From Streptomyces sp. Ru71 (GTDB taxonomy: Bacteria > Actinomycetota > Actinomycetes > Streptomycetales > Streptomycetaceae): a stretch of 64,000 nucleotides of DNA. The notes under the pieces were generated by a model that worked only from the letters and a program-made list of their open reading frames with translations, was not told where the DNA came from and ran no database searches. Both the position numbers and the translations under genes were made by a program. Numbering within the stretch: position 1 is the first letter of the stretch; each line of letters opens with the position of its first letter. Location of the stretch: positions 1 through 64,000 of the forward strand of contig NZ_PQSS01000021.1 of the NCBI RefSeq assembly GCF_002920535.1, in the 5' to 3' direction. Of this stretch, positions 30,714 to 39,210 are shown one piece after another.

Positions 30714-31346
30714 TCAGTCCTGGTGACCGTGCTCGGCGAGGATCTTGTCGATGCGGGCGCGGTGGGCCTCCTGCCAGGCGTCCAGGGATTGCGCGGCCTC
30801 CTTCGCCAGGCGGGCGCGGGCCGCGTCCAGCACCTCTTCGCGCCGGTCACGGGGTACGACGACGACGCCCTCCTCGTCGGCGACCACGACGTCGCCGGGG
30901 TGCACCTCGACGCCGCCGCACCGCACCGGGACGCCGAGCGGCTCGACGGCCTCCTTGGTGCCGGGGATCGGGATGACACCGCGGGCGAACACGGGGAAGC
31001 CGAGCTGCCGGGCCTCGGCGACGTCCCGGATGACCCCGTCCAGGACGAAACCGGCGATGCCCCGGCGCTGTGCGACCGCGCAGACGTTTCCGCCGGCCAG
31101 GGCGTGGTCGACGTCGCCGGACTCGACGACGACGACCGATCCCGCCGGAGCGCGGTGGATGGCGGCGTGCAGCATGAGGTTGTCGCCGGGGCGGCACCGC
31201 ACGGTGAACGCCGGACCGGCCAGTCGTGGCATCGGGGCCCACAGGGGCCGGATGCCGATGTCCATGACCTGCTCACGGCCGAGGAGGTCGGCGAGGGTGG
31301 TCGGGGGGATGTCCGGGAAGCCGGAGATCGCGTCGGTGTCGGTCAT
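30714..31346 (-). CDS. RraA-like family protein (HMG/CHA aldolase type)
   Basis: The 210 residues have the RraA/DlpA fold signature: RPGDNLMLHAAIHRAPAGSVVVVESGD, GGNVCAVAQRRGIAGFVLDGVIRDVAE (the GxxxxxxA...DGxxRD active-site loop) and PGDVVVADEEGVVVVPRDRREEV. Members are either class II 4-hydroxy-4-methyl-2-oxoglutarate aldolases or RNase E regulators; the D-G-x-I-R-D motif fits the metal-dependent aldolases. The DNA alone does not tell which. It is a single-gene unit. Confidence 0.82.
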   Translation of the reverse strand: MTDTDAISGFPDIPPTTLADLLGREQVMDIGIRPLWAPMPRLAGPAFTVRCRPGDNLMLHAAIHRAPAGSVVVVESGDVDHALAGGNVCAVAQRRGIAGFVLDGVIRDVAEARQLGFPVFARGVIPIPGTKEAVEPLGVPVRCGGVEVHPGDVVVADEEGVVVVPRDRREEVLDAARARLAKEAAQSLDAWQEAHRARIDKILAEHGHQD

Positions 31347-31449
31347 CCGGTCAGCCTGCCCGGACGATATCTCGACGTCAAGATAGTTCGGTCGCCACCA
31401 CGGGCGCTGCCGCCACCCTCTGCGCCGCCAGGCCCCGGCGCCCGGCGCC

Positions 31450-31644
31450 TCAGAAGCTGATCGAGTTGATCGTTTCCGCTATCGAGTTCAGGAAGCGGTT
31501 GATCGAGGGCGCCATCCCCGTGGAGGCGAGGAAGAAGCCGAAGAGGATGGCGACGATGGCGGGTCCCGCCTTGATCGACCCTCCCCGGATCAGCACCACC
31601 AGGATGATCGCCAACAGCAGCACCACTGACAGTGAAATGGCCAC
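31450..31644 (-). CDS. Small conserved membrane protein
   Basis: The product has 64 residues and a GTG start. One strong N-terminal hydrophobic helix (ISLSVVLLLAIILVVLI) is followed by a second segment (AGPAIVAILFGFFLASTGM) and a polar amphipathic tail (INRFLNSIAETINSISF). I recall near-identical proteins in other Streptomyces, but no function is known. It is about 100 bases upstream of the RraA-like gene on the same strand. Confidence 0.7.
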   Translation of the reverse strand: MAISLSVVLLLAIILVVLIRGGSIKAGPAIVAILFGFFLASTGMAPSINRFLNSIAETINSISF

Positions 31645-31886
31645 AACAGATCACACCCTAGGTCGGTCCGCTCTCCCGGCCCGGGGGTGCTACCCCGCAC
31701 ACCCCCGCCGGGAACCATCGTGCCACCAACCGCGTGGTCCGAAGCCGTACGTGACGCCTCGTCGGGCGGGCCGGCGGGTGTCCGGAACGGTGCGTTCAGC
31801 CTGCCCATATGGGGGAGTTTGGACGTCATTATCCAGGACATTTCGGGCTGTTGGTGTGGCGCGGGAACCGCGTTAGGGTGCCGCGA

Positions 31887-32951
31887 ATGGTCAAGCAGCG
31901 CGACTCCTTCTTCGACAACGCCAAATACCTGGCCATCGTGCTCGTGGCGATCGGCCACACCTGGGCGCAGATGATGGACGACAGCCGCGTCGTGGAGAGC
32001 GCGTACCGGGTCGTGTACACGTTCCACATGCCGGCGTTCGTCGTCATCTCCGGTTATTTCTCCCGGAGTTTCGACATGCGCCCGGACCGGCTCAGGCGCC
32101 TGGTGACCGGCGTCCTGGTGCCGTACGTCGTCTTCGAGACCGCCTACGAGCTGTTCAAGGACGTCGCCGACCGGCCCGATCCGGAGATCAGCCTGCTGGA
32201 CCCCAGCTATCTGATGTGGTTCCTCGCGGCCCTGTTCGTGTGGCGGCTCACCACGCCCCTGTGGCAGCAGGTGCGCCGGCCGCTCCCGCTCGCCGTCGGC
32301 ATCGCCATGCTGGCGAGCGTGAGCCTGAGCATCGGCTCCGACTTCGACCTGCAGCGTGTGCTGCAGTTCCTGCCGTACTTCGTGCTCGGCCTGTGCCTGC
32401 GGCCCGAGCACTTCCGGATGGTGCGCCGCCGCGCGGTGCGGATCGCGGCGGTCCCGGTCGCCCTGGCCGCCCTCGCGGTCGCCTGGTGGTCGGTGCCGCG
32501 CATGAACGGCGGCTGGTTCTACCGGCAGTCGGCGGCGCAGGACCTGGGGGCGCCCTGGTGGTGCGGCCCGGTGATGACGCTGGCCTCGATCGCCTGCGCG
32601 CTGGTGCTGACGGCCTGCTTCCTCGCCTGGGTGCCGGGCCGCCGCCTGTGGTGCACGACACTCGGCGCGGGCACCATCACCGGCTATCTGCTGCACGGCT
32701 TCCTGGTGAAGTTCGCCCTCTACCGGGGCTGGTTCGACCAGGGCTGGGTGCACCGCCCGCTCGGCGCGCTCGCCGTGACGGTGCTCGCGGCCGCCGCCGT
32801 CACGCTGCTGTGCACGCCGCCGGTGCGACGGGCGCTCAAGTGGGTGACCGAGCCGAGGATGGCGTGGGCGTTCCGCCCGGACCCCGCCGCCGAGGCCCGG
32901 GCCCGCGAGCACACCGCGCGGCCGGCGGCCCGGGAGCGGGTGACCGCCTAG
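31887..32951 (+). CDS. Membrane-bound acyltransferase (acyltransferase 3 / OafA-like)
   Basis: The product has 354 residues with about ten hydrophobic segments. The family signature near the N-terminus, FFDNAKYLAIVLVAIGHTWAQ, contains the conserved His (residue about 24), followed by FHMPAFVVISGYFSRS. Enzymes of this family move acyl groups to extracytoplasmic sugars or lipids; fucose-type 4-O-acetylases have a similar opening. The C-terminus is basic. Its stop overlaps the stop of the convergent HD gene by four bases. The acceptor is unknown. Confidence 0.85.
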   Translation: MVKQRDSFFDNAKYLAIVLVAIGHTWAQMMDDSRVVESAYRVVYTFHMPAFVVISGYFSRSFDMRPDRLRRLVTGVLVPYVVFETAYELFKDVADRPDPEISLLDPSYLMWFLAALFVWRLTTPLWQQVRRPLPLAVGIAMLASVSLSIGSDFDLQRVLQFLPYFVLGLCLRPEHFRMVRRRAVRIAAVPVALAALAVAWWSVPRMNGGWFYRQSAAQDLGAPWWCGPVMTLASIACALVLTACFLAWVPGRRLWCTTLGAGTITGYLLHGFLVKFALYRGWFDQGWVHRPLGALAVTVLAAAAVTLLCTPPVRRALKWVTEPRMAWAFRPDPAAEARAREHTARPAARERVTA

Positions 32952-33394
32952 GCCGGCTCCCGCAGCCCCAGCAGGGCGCGCATGCGGGCGTACTTCGCGG
33001 TCAGGCGGGCCCGGGTCGCCGGGTCCAGGACGGCGAGGCGGGCCGGGTCGGCGTTGTGCGCGAGGTCGGCCTCCTTGACCAGCAGCGCGCCCTCGGTGGC
33101 GAGGATGCGCCCGGCGTACTCCTGCGGGGACTCCCCCGACCGCTTGGTCAGAGCCCGCACGATGTCCTTGGTACGGCCGCTCAGCGCGGCCTCGGACAGC
33201 CACCGCTCGGACAGCGCGTCGTCCTCGACGGCGTCGTGCAGCCAGGCCGCCGCGATCTGCTCGGCGTCGCCGCCCCGCGCGCGGACCCCCTCGGCGACGG
33301 CCTGGAGGTGCTCGGCGTAGGGCCGGCCCGCCTTGTCGGTCTGCCCGGCGTGGGCGGCGCGGGCGAGGGTCTCGACTTCCGTCAGGGTGAGCAC
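32948..33394 (-). CDS. HD-domain phosphohydrolase (RelA/SpoT hydrolase-like)
   Basis: The 148 residues start at a GTG with GGAGG close upstream. The metal-binding His and Asp residues of the HD fold are visible: AAHAGQTDKAGRPYAEHL (first His), AAAWLHDAVEDD (the HD pair followed by ED) and VKEADLAHNADPARLA. This is the single-domain ppGpp-hydrolase-like or metazoan SpoT-like arrangement with no synthetase part. It follows the PP2C gene by 16 bases on the same strand. Confidence 0.8.
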   Translation of the reverse strand: MLTLTEVETLARAAHAGQTDKAGRPYAEHLQAVAEGVRARGGDAEQIAAAWLHDAVEDDALSERWLSEAALSGRTKDIVRALTKRSGESPQEYAGRILATEGALLVKEADLAHNADPARLAVLDPATRARLTAKYARMRALLGLREPA

Positions 33395-33410
33395 CGGACC
33401 TCCCGGGCTG

Positions 33411-34589
33411 TCAGTGGGCGGAGGACGCGGTCGGGCCCTCGCGGCAGATCAGGAGCAGGGCGCGGTCGTCGTTGACGTCCTTGGCGACCGCCTCGATCAG
33501 ATGCCAGGCGGCGCCCTCGAAACCGGCGGCGACATAGCGGTCGGCCTCGCCGGTGAGGCGGTCGATGCCCTCGACGATGTCCCGGTCGGAGGTCTCGACC
33601 AGGCCGTCGGTGAACAGCATCAGCACGTCACCGGGGCGCAGGGTGCCCTTGACCGGGTCGAACTGGGCGCCGTCGTAGACGCCCAGCAGCGGGCCCTCGG
33701 CGGCCTTCTCCTCCCAGCGGCCGGTGCCCGCGCTGAGCTGCAGCCCGGGCGGGTGGCCCGCGGAGTACAGCTCGTAGTCGCCGGAGTCGAGGTCGAGGAC
33801 GAGGTGGATGGAGGTGGCGAAGCCCTCGTCCCAGTCCTGGCGCAGCAGATAGCCGTTGGCGGCCGGCAGGAAGGCGTGCGGGGGCAGGGAGCCGAGCAGT
33901 CCGCCGAAGGCGCCCGACAGCAGCAGGGCGCGCGAGCCGGCGTCCATGCCCTTGCCGGAGACGTCGGTGAGGACGACCTCCAGGGTGCGGCCGCCGCCGG
34001 TGCGGGCGGCGACCACGAAGTCGCCGGAGAAGGACTGCCCGCCGGCCGGGCGCAGCGCCATCTCCTGGTGCCAGCCGCGCGGCAGCGGGGGCAGCTTGCT
34101 CTGCACCCGGATGCGTTCGCGCAGGTCGAACAGCATGGTGCCGCCGCGCCGCCAGGGCACGCCGACCCGGCTGCGGAACTGGGCGATCAGCAGCCCGACG
34201 AACCCGCACGCGGCGACCACCAGCACGACACCCGGGGTGACCCGGCTCGGGCCCTCGGTGTACGGGCCGAGCCACACCGACTCCACGATCAGCGCGGTGG
34301 CGGCGGCCGCGTACAGGCCGAGCAGGCTCGCCGGGCGCAGCAGCAGGCCGCCCGCGACGATGGGCAGGACCAGCGCGGCCGGCGTGAACCACACCGAGTT
34401 GGCCAGGGTCAGCGCGGCGATGAGCGGGATGGTGAGGAAGAGACCGGCCAGCGCGATCCAGTCCGAGCCGTCCCCGCGGAAGTAGTCGACGGCGGATCGG
34501 CGCAGGCCGACGCGGGCCCGGTGCCACTGCATCTTCCACCGGGCCGTGAACGTCTCGGCCGCCGTGCGCCGCTCTCGTCGTACTGCCAT
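33411..34589 (-). CDS. Membrane-anchored PP2C-type protein phosphatase (SpoIIE/RsbU domain)
   Basis: The product has 392 residues. After a basic N-terminus, five or so hydrophobic segments span about residues 40-140. The soluble C-terminal half is a SpoIIE-like phosphatase: FSGDFVVAARTGGGRTLEVVLTDVSGKGMDAGSRALLLSGAF, PPGLQLS and DVLMLFTDGLVETSDRD carry the metal-binding Asp residues. Such proteins dephosphorylate anti-sigma antagonists in partner-switching pathways. No anti-sigma kinase is nearby. It is co-transcribed with the HD protein. Confidence 0.88.
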   Translation of the reverse strand: MAVRRERRTAAETFTARWKMQWHRARVGLRRSAVDYFRGDGSDWIALAGLFLTIPLIAALTLANSVWFTPAALVLPIVAGGLLLRPASLLGLYAAAATALIVESVWLGPYTEGPSRVTPGVVLVVAACGFVGLLIAQFRSRVGVPWRRGGTMLFDLRERIRVQSKLPPLPRGWHQEMALRPAGGQSFSGDFVVAARTGGGRTLEVVLTDVSGKGMDAGSRALLLSGAFGGLLGSLPPHAFLPAANGYLLRQDWDEGFATSIHLVLDLDSGDYELYSAGHPPGLQLSAGTGRWEEKAAEGPLLGVYDGAQFDPVKGTLRPGDVLMLFTDGLVETSDRDIVEGIDRLTGEADRYVAAGFEGAAWHLIEAVAKDVNDDRALLLICREGPTASSAH

Positions 34590-34763
34590 TGGTTGGGGAC
34601 CCTATCCATCGGCTCGGCTGCTTGGCACGGGAGGTCCCACTTGTCCCCCGTCCGAGGCCCCTTTTCTCAGGGGGTTCTCAGTGAACGGCACCGGGGGCGC
34701 GGGTGCGGCACAGAGGGAGAAATTCCCTCGCTGGTCCCGGTGTGGCCCTGATAGGCATGGTTC

Positions 34764-36026
34764 ATGGCGACTGTGGCGAGCGATGCGACGGGCCCTTCGA
34801 CCGAGCTGCGGGTGCTGCGGCCGGGCGACTGGGAGCGGTGGTACGACACCTTGCTGCGCGCCTTCGGCGGGGCGACGGAGTCGGACGAGGAGCGCGCGCT
34901 GTGGCGGGAGCTCACCGAGTACGACCGCTGCCTGGCCGCCTGGGAGGGGGGCGCGGTGGTGGGGACGGCGGGGGCGTTCTCCTTCCGGATGACGGTGCCC
35001 GGCGGGGCGCCGGTGCCGGCGGCGGGCGTCACCATGGTGAGCGTGGCCGCCACGCACCGGCGGCGCGGTGTCCTGACGTCGATGATGCGGCGGCAGCTGG
35101 AGGACGTACGGCGCCGGGGGGAGCCGCTGGCGGTGCTCTGCGCGTCCGAGCCGGCGATCTACGGCCGGTTCGGGTACGGCGCGGCGACGGTCCACTTCAG
35201 CGCGCGGATCGACACCGCCCGGGTGTCGCTGTCCGTGCCCGACGGCACCGGCGACGTACGGCTGCGGTACGCCGAGCCGGGCGAGGTGCTGCGGGAGTGC
35301 GAGGCGGTCTACGCCCGGCTGGTGCCCGGGCGGCCCGGGATGCTGGCGCGGCACCGGCCCGGCTGGGAGCGGGTCGGGCTGCTGGACCCGGAGAGCGAGC
35401 GGGACGGGGCGTCGGCGCTGCAGTGCGTGCTCGCCGAACGCGGCGGTGAGGTCGTGGGGTTCGCCCGGTACCGGGTGAAGCTGGACTGGGGGCCGAGCGG
35501 GCACGACGGCACGGTGCGGCTGGAGGAGCTGTACGGGCTGGACCCGGCGGCGCAGGCCGCGCTGTGGCGGTTCCTGTTCGAGATGGACCTGACGTCGACG
35601 CTGGTGGTGCGGGGGCGGCCGGTGGACGAGGCGTGGCAGTACCAGGTGTCGGACATCCGGCGCTGTCTGCCGCGCCTGCGCGACCAGCTGTACGTACGGC
35701 TGGTGGACGTCGGGGCGGCGCTGGCCGCGCGGACGTATCTGACGCCGGTGGACGTGGTGCTGGAGGTGTCCGACGCCTTCTGCCCCTGGAACGAGGGGCG
35801 TTGGCGGCTGACCGGGGACGCCAAGGGCGCCTCCTGCGAGCGGACCTCGGACGCGGCGGATCTGGCCCTGTCGGTACGGGAGTTGGGCGCGGCGTATCTG
35901 GGCGGCGTGCCGCTCACGGCGCTGGCGGCGGCCGGACGGGTGCGCGAGCTGCGCGGCGGGGCACTGGCGGAGGCGTCGGTGGCGTTCGGCTCGACACTCG
36001 CGCCGTGGCTGCCGCACGGGTTCTAG
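34764..36026 (+). CDS. Eis-like GNAT N-acetyltransferase
   Basis: The 420 residues match the three-domain Eis layout: two GNAT folds and a C-terminal SCP2-like domain. The acetyl-CoA site in the first fold is VTMVSVAATHRRRGVLTSMMRR (V-x-x-x-x-x-R-R-R-G-V). ASEPAIYGRFGYGAAT follows, and the chain ends WLPHGF, a C-terminal Phe carboxylate as in Mycobacterium Eis. Family members acetylate amines of aminoglycosides or proteins. Residues 1-10 are a weak extra stretch before the fold. Confidence 0.87.
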   Translation: MATVASDATGPSTELRVLRPGDWERWYDTLLRAFGGATESDEERALWRELTEYDRCLAAWEGGAVVGTAGAFSFRMTVPGGAPVPAAGVTMVSVAATHRRRGVLTSMMRRQLEDVRRRGEPLAVLCASEPAIYGRFGYGAATVHFSARIDTARVSLSVPDGTGDVRLRYAEPGEVLRECEAVYARLVPGRPGMLARHRPGWERVGLLDPESERDGASALQCVLAERGGEVVGFARYRVKLDWGPSGHDGTVRLEELYGLDPAAQAALWRFLFEMDLTSTLVVRGRPVDEAWQYQVSDIRRCLPRLRDQLYVRLVDVGAALAARTYLTPVDVVLEVSDAFCPWNEGRWRLTGDAKGASCERTSDAADLALSVRELGAAYLGGVPLTALAAAGRVRELRGGALAEASVAFGSTLAPWLPHGF

Positions 36027-36027
36027 G

Positions 36028-36062
36028 CGGCCGGCGTTGTCCCGGGCGGGCGGCGCCGGCCG
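36028..36062. terminator. Hairpin between the convergent Eis-like and glycosylase genes
   Basis: The inverted repeat cggccggcg (36028-36036) / cgccggccg (36054-36062) with a 17-base loop lies in the 52-base gap between two stop codons. Confidence 0.55.
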
Positions 36063-36078
36063 TCCGCGTGGGCCGGTG

Positions 36079-36888
36079 TCAGCGGTTCTGGCAGGTGGGG
36101 CACCAGAAGAGGTTGCGGGCGGCGAGGTCGGCCGTGCGGATCTCGTCGCCGCAGAGGTGGCAGGGCTGGTTCGCCCGGCGGTAGACGTAGACCTCGCCGC
36201 CGTGGTCGTCCACGCGGGGTGGGCGGCCCATGGCCTCGGGGGTGTGCTCGGGGCGGACCGTGTCGATCCGGTTGACCCGGACGCCCTCGCGCATGAGGGC
36301 GACCAGGTCGGTCCACATCGCCCGCCACTCGGCCGGGGTGATGTCCCGGCCCGCGCGGTAGGGATCGATGCCGTGCCGGAAGAGGACCTCGGCGCGGTAG
36401 ACGTTGCCGACGCCGGCGATGACCTTCTGGTCCATCAGCAGGGCGGCGACGGTGGTGCGGCTGCGCGAGATCCGGGCGTACGCCGCGTCCGGGTCGGCGT
36501 CGTCGCGCAGCGGGTCGGGGCCGAGGCGGGCGTGGATCGCCTGCTTCTCGGCGTCCGTGATCAGGGCGCAGGTGGTGGGGCCGCGCAGGTCGGCGTACGA
36601 CGTGTCGTTCGCCAGGCGCAGCCGGACCGTGTCGGTGGGCGGCGGTGCCGGCGCGTCACCGATGGCGACCTTGCCGAACAGGCCGAGGTGGATGTGCACC
36701 CAGTCGGTGTCGCGGAAGCCCAGGAAGAGGTGCTTGCCGTGGGCCTCGGTGGCGGTGAGGACGGCGCCGTCCAGCAGATCGGCGGCGTCGGAGAACTTGC
36801 CCTGGGGGCTGGTGACCCGTGGGCCGGTGCCGAAGAAGCGGCCGGCGTAGTCCTGCGCCAGCCGGTGGATCGTGTGCCCCTCCGGCAC
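36079..36888 (-). CDS. Fpg/Nei-family DNA glycosylase (endonuclease VIII-like)
   Basis: The 269 residues begin MPEGHTIHR, the Nei-type N-terminus with catalytic Pro1 (after Met removal) and Glu2. Further motifs are LLMDQKVIAGVGNVYRAEVLF (the H2TH segment) and a C-terminal zinc finger with two C-x2-C pairs (PCHLCGDE and FWCPTCQNR). It excises oxidised bases and cuts the strand by beta/delta elimination. It is followed 34 bases upstream by rpiB on the same strand. Confidence 0.92.
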   Translation of the reverse strand: MPEGHTIHRLAQDYAGRFFGTGPRVTSPQGKFSDAADLLDGAVLTATEAHGKHLFLGFRDTDWVHIHLGLFGKVAIGDAPAPPPTDTVRLRLANDTSYADLRGPTTCALITDAEKQAIHARLGPDPLRDDADPDAAYARISRSRTTVAALLMDQKVIAGVGNVYRAEVLFRHGIDPYRAGRDITPAEWRAMWTDLVALMREGVRVNRIDTVRPEHTPEAMGRPPRVDDHGGEVYVYRRANQPCHLCGDEIRTADLAARNLFWCPTCQNR

Positions 36889-36922
36889 GGTTCCTGTTCC
36901 TTTCCAGCCCCCTCGGGGCGCG

Positions 36923-37411
36923 TCAGTCCTGCTGCGGGTGGTGGGCCGGGATCGGCGGGAGGTCGCCCGTCGTCTCGTAGGACGCCAGCATGTCGATGCG
37001 GCGGATGTGGCGCTCGTCGCCGGAGAACGGCGTGTTCAGGAAGACCTCGACGAACTTGGTCGCCTCTTCCTGGGTGTGCATACGGGCGCCGACCGCGACC
37101 ACGTTGGCGTTGTTGTGCTGGCGGCCGAGCGCCGCCGTCTCCTCGCTCCAGGCGAGGGCCGCCCGCACGCCCTCGACCTTGTTCGCGGCGATCTGCTCGC
37201 CGTTGCCGGAGCCGCCGATCACGATGCCGAGGGAGCCGGGGTCCGCCACGGTGCGCTCGGCCGCGCGCAGGCAGAAGGGCGGGTAGTCGTCCTGGGCGTC
37301 GTAGATGTGCGGGCCGCAGTCGACGGGGTCGTGACCCGCCGCCTTCAGCCATTCGACGAGGTGGTTCTTGAGTTCGAAGCCGGCATGGTCCGAGCCGAGA
37401 TACACGCGCAT
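36923..37411 (-). CDS. rpiB: Ribose-5-phosphate isomerase B
   Basis: The 162 residues show RpiB/LacAB motifs: YLGSDHAGFELKNHLVEWL at the N-terminus, GIVIGGSGNGEQIAANKVEGVRAALAW (phosphate loop) and LGRQHNNANVVAVGARM. It interconverts ribose 5-phosphate and ribulose 5-phosphate. The actinobacterial form often has the slightly longer C-terminus seen here. Confidence 0.94.
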   Translation of the reverse strand: MRVYLGSDHAGFELKNHLVEWLKAAGHDPVDCGPHIYDAQDDYPPFCLRAAERTVADPGSLGIVIGGSGNGEQIAANKVEGVRAALAWSEETAALGRQHNNANVVAVGARMHTQEEATKFVEVFLNTPFSGDERHIRRIDMLASYETTGDLPPIPAHHPQQD

Positions 37412-37675
37412 GGGACGAGTGTGACATGCGCGCCGACCGGCGGCAGGACGGGGTGCCGGCGCACCCGCTCACCGGTTTGCGGCCGCACCGCCGGGCCTGG
37501 CGGTCTGCACGAAGCGTGTATGCAACACTACAGAAGCTCAGGAAAACCTCAAGTAACGATCCGGATTCAAAGGTTCCCGAATTCCGTTGCCTCGGATTCA
37601 CTGGTCCGACTCGTACACCACTCGTACGGGATGTGGATCAGAACAGATCACGCGGCGCAAAGGAATTCCGTCCCA

Positions 37676-39169
37676 ATGACCTCGCAGCCGTCCCTGAAGC
37701 AGGCCGGACACGGCCCGCAGAGCCCCGGTGCCCCCGGCGACCCCGGATCCGGGCTCCAGGCAGGACTCAAGAACCGTCACCTTTCCATGATCGCCATCGG
37801 CGGTGTCATCGGAGCCGGACTCTTCGTCGGGTCCAGCTCCGGTATCGCCACCGCCGGGCCGGGCATCCTGCTCTCCTACGCACTCGTCGGCACGCTCGTG
37901 GTGCTGGTGATGCGCATGCTGGGCGAGATGTCGGCCGCCAACCCGACCTCCGGTTCCTTCTCCGCCCACGCCGACCGCGCGCTCGGCCCCTGGGCCGGCT
38001 TCTCCATCGGCTGGCTCTACTGGTTCTTCTGGGTCGTCGTGCTCGCCGTCGAGGCGACCGCCGGCGCGAAGATCCTCGAAGGCTGGATCCCGGCCGTGCC
38101 CCAGTGGGGCTGGGCCCTGATCGTGATGGTGGTGCTCACCGCCACCAACCTCGTCTCCGTCGGCTCCTACGGCGAGTTCGAGTTCTGGTTCGCCGGCATC
38201 AAGGTCGTCGCCATCGGCGCGTTCATCGTCATCGGCGGTCTCGCCGTGTTCGGTGTGCTGCCGGGCGTGCACAGCGACCAGGCGAGCCTGTCCAACCTCA
38301 CCGCGCACGGCGGCTTCCTGCCCAACGGGCCCGGCGCGATCCTCACCGGTGTGCTGCTCGTCGTCTTCTCCTTCATGGGCAGCGAGATCGCCACGCTGGC
38401 GGCCGGTGAGTCGGAGGACCCGCAGCGGGCCGTCACCAAGTCGACCAACAGCATCATCTGGCGCATCGGCGTCTTCTACCTCGGCTCCATCCTCGTCGTC
38501 GTCACCCTGCTGCCCTGGGACAGCAAGGCGATCGCCGAGAAGGGCTCCTACGTCGCCGCGCTGGACTCGCTCGGAATCCCGCACGCCGGTCAGATCATGA
38601 ACTTCATCGTGCTAACCTCGGTGCTGTCCTGTCTCAACTCCGGCCTGTACACGGCCTCCCGGATGGCCTTCTCGCTCGGCCGGCGCGGCGACGCGCCGAA
38701 GGGCTTCGCGCGCACCACCGCCCGTGGTGTGCCGCAGACGGCGATCCTGGTGTCGGTGGCGTTCGGGTTCGTCGCGGTGTTCTTCAACTACAAGTTCCCG
38801 GACACCGTGTTCCTCTTCCTGCTCAACTCCTCCGGTGCGGTCGCGCTGTTCGTGTGGCTCGTCATCTGCTTCTCGCAGCTGCGCATGCGGAAGATCATCC
38901 AGGCGGAGGCGCCGGAGAAGCTCGTCGTGAAGATGTGGCTGTACCCGTACCTGACGTACGCGTCGGCCGCGCTGATCGTCTTCGTGCTGGGCTACATGCT
39001 CACCGACACCGAGCACGACGGCCGGGAGACCGTGCTGCTGTCGCTGGGCGTGGCGGCGGTCGTGCTCGTCATCGCCTTCGCCAAGCAGAAGCTCGGGGGC
39101 GGACACCGGGAGGCCGTGGAGGCGGCGCCCGACACGGCCGTGCCGGTCTCCTCCGACACGCGCGGATAA
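37676..39169 (+). CDS. Amino acid permease (AAT family, APC superfamily)
   Basis: The 497 residues have twelve hydrophobic segments. The family signature is LKNRHLSMIAIGGVIGAGLFVGSSSGIATAGPGILLSYALVG, then GSFSAHADRALGPWAGFSIGW and FSFMGSEIATLAAGESEDPQRAV. The GabP/ProY/AnsP-like group takes up gamma-aminobutyrate, proline, asparagine or aromatic amino acids with protons; the substrate is not readable here. The start ATG at 37676 is preceded by AAAGGA. The 264-base upstream region is relatively A+T-rich and must hold the promoter. A close paralogue is at 48174-49562. Confidence 0.9.
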   Translation: MTSQPSLKQAGHGPQSPGAPGDPGSGLQAGLKNRHLSMIAIGGVIGAGLFVGSSSGIATAGPGILLSYALVGTLVVLVMRMLGEMSAANPTSGSFSAHADRALGPWAGFSIGWLYWFFWVVVLAVEATAGAKILEGWIPAVPQWGWALIVMVVLTATNLVSVGSYGEFEFWFAGIKVVAIGAFIVIGGLAVFGVLPGVHSDQASLSNLTAHGGFLPNGPGAILTGVLLVVFSFMGSEIATLAAGESEDPQRAVTKSTNSIIWRIGVFYLGSILVVVTLLPWDSKAIAEKGSYVAALDSLGIPHAGQIMNFIVLTSVLSCLNSGLYTASRMAFSLGRRGDAPKGFARTTARGVPQTAILVSVAFGFVAVFFNYKFPDTVFLFLLNSSGAVALFVWLVICFSQLRMRKIIQAEAPEKLVVKMWLYPYLTYASAALIVFVLGYMLTDTEHDGRETVLLSLGVAAVVLVIAFAKQKLGGGHREAVEAAPDTAVPVSSDTRG

Positions 39170-39210
39170 CCTGACGGCGGCTGTCAGGTCCCGCGGTCAG
39201 GATCGTCCCC

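Noticed and set aside
39171..39207. Short inverted repeat after the first permease (cctgac / gtcagg) as a terminator
   Set aside because: Only six base pairs, with no T-run; too weak to call.
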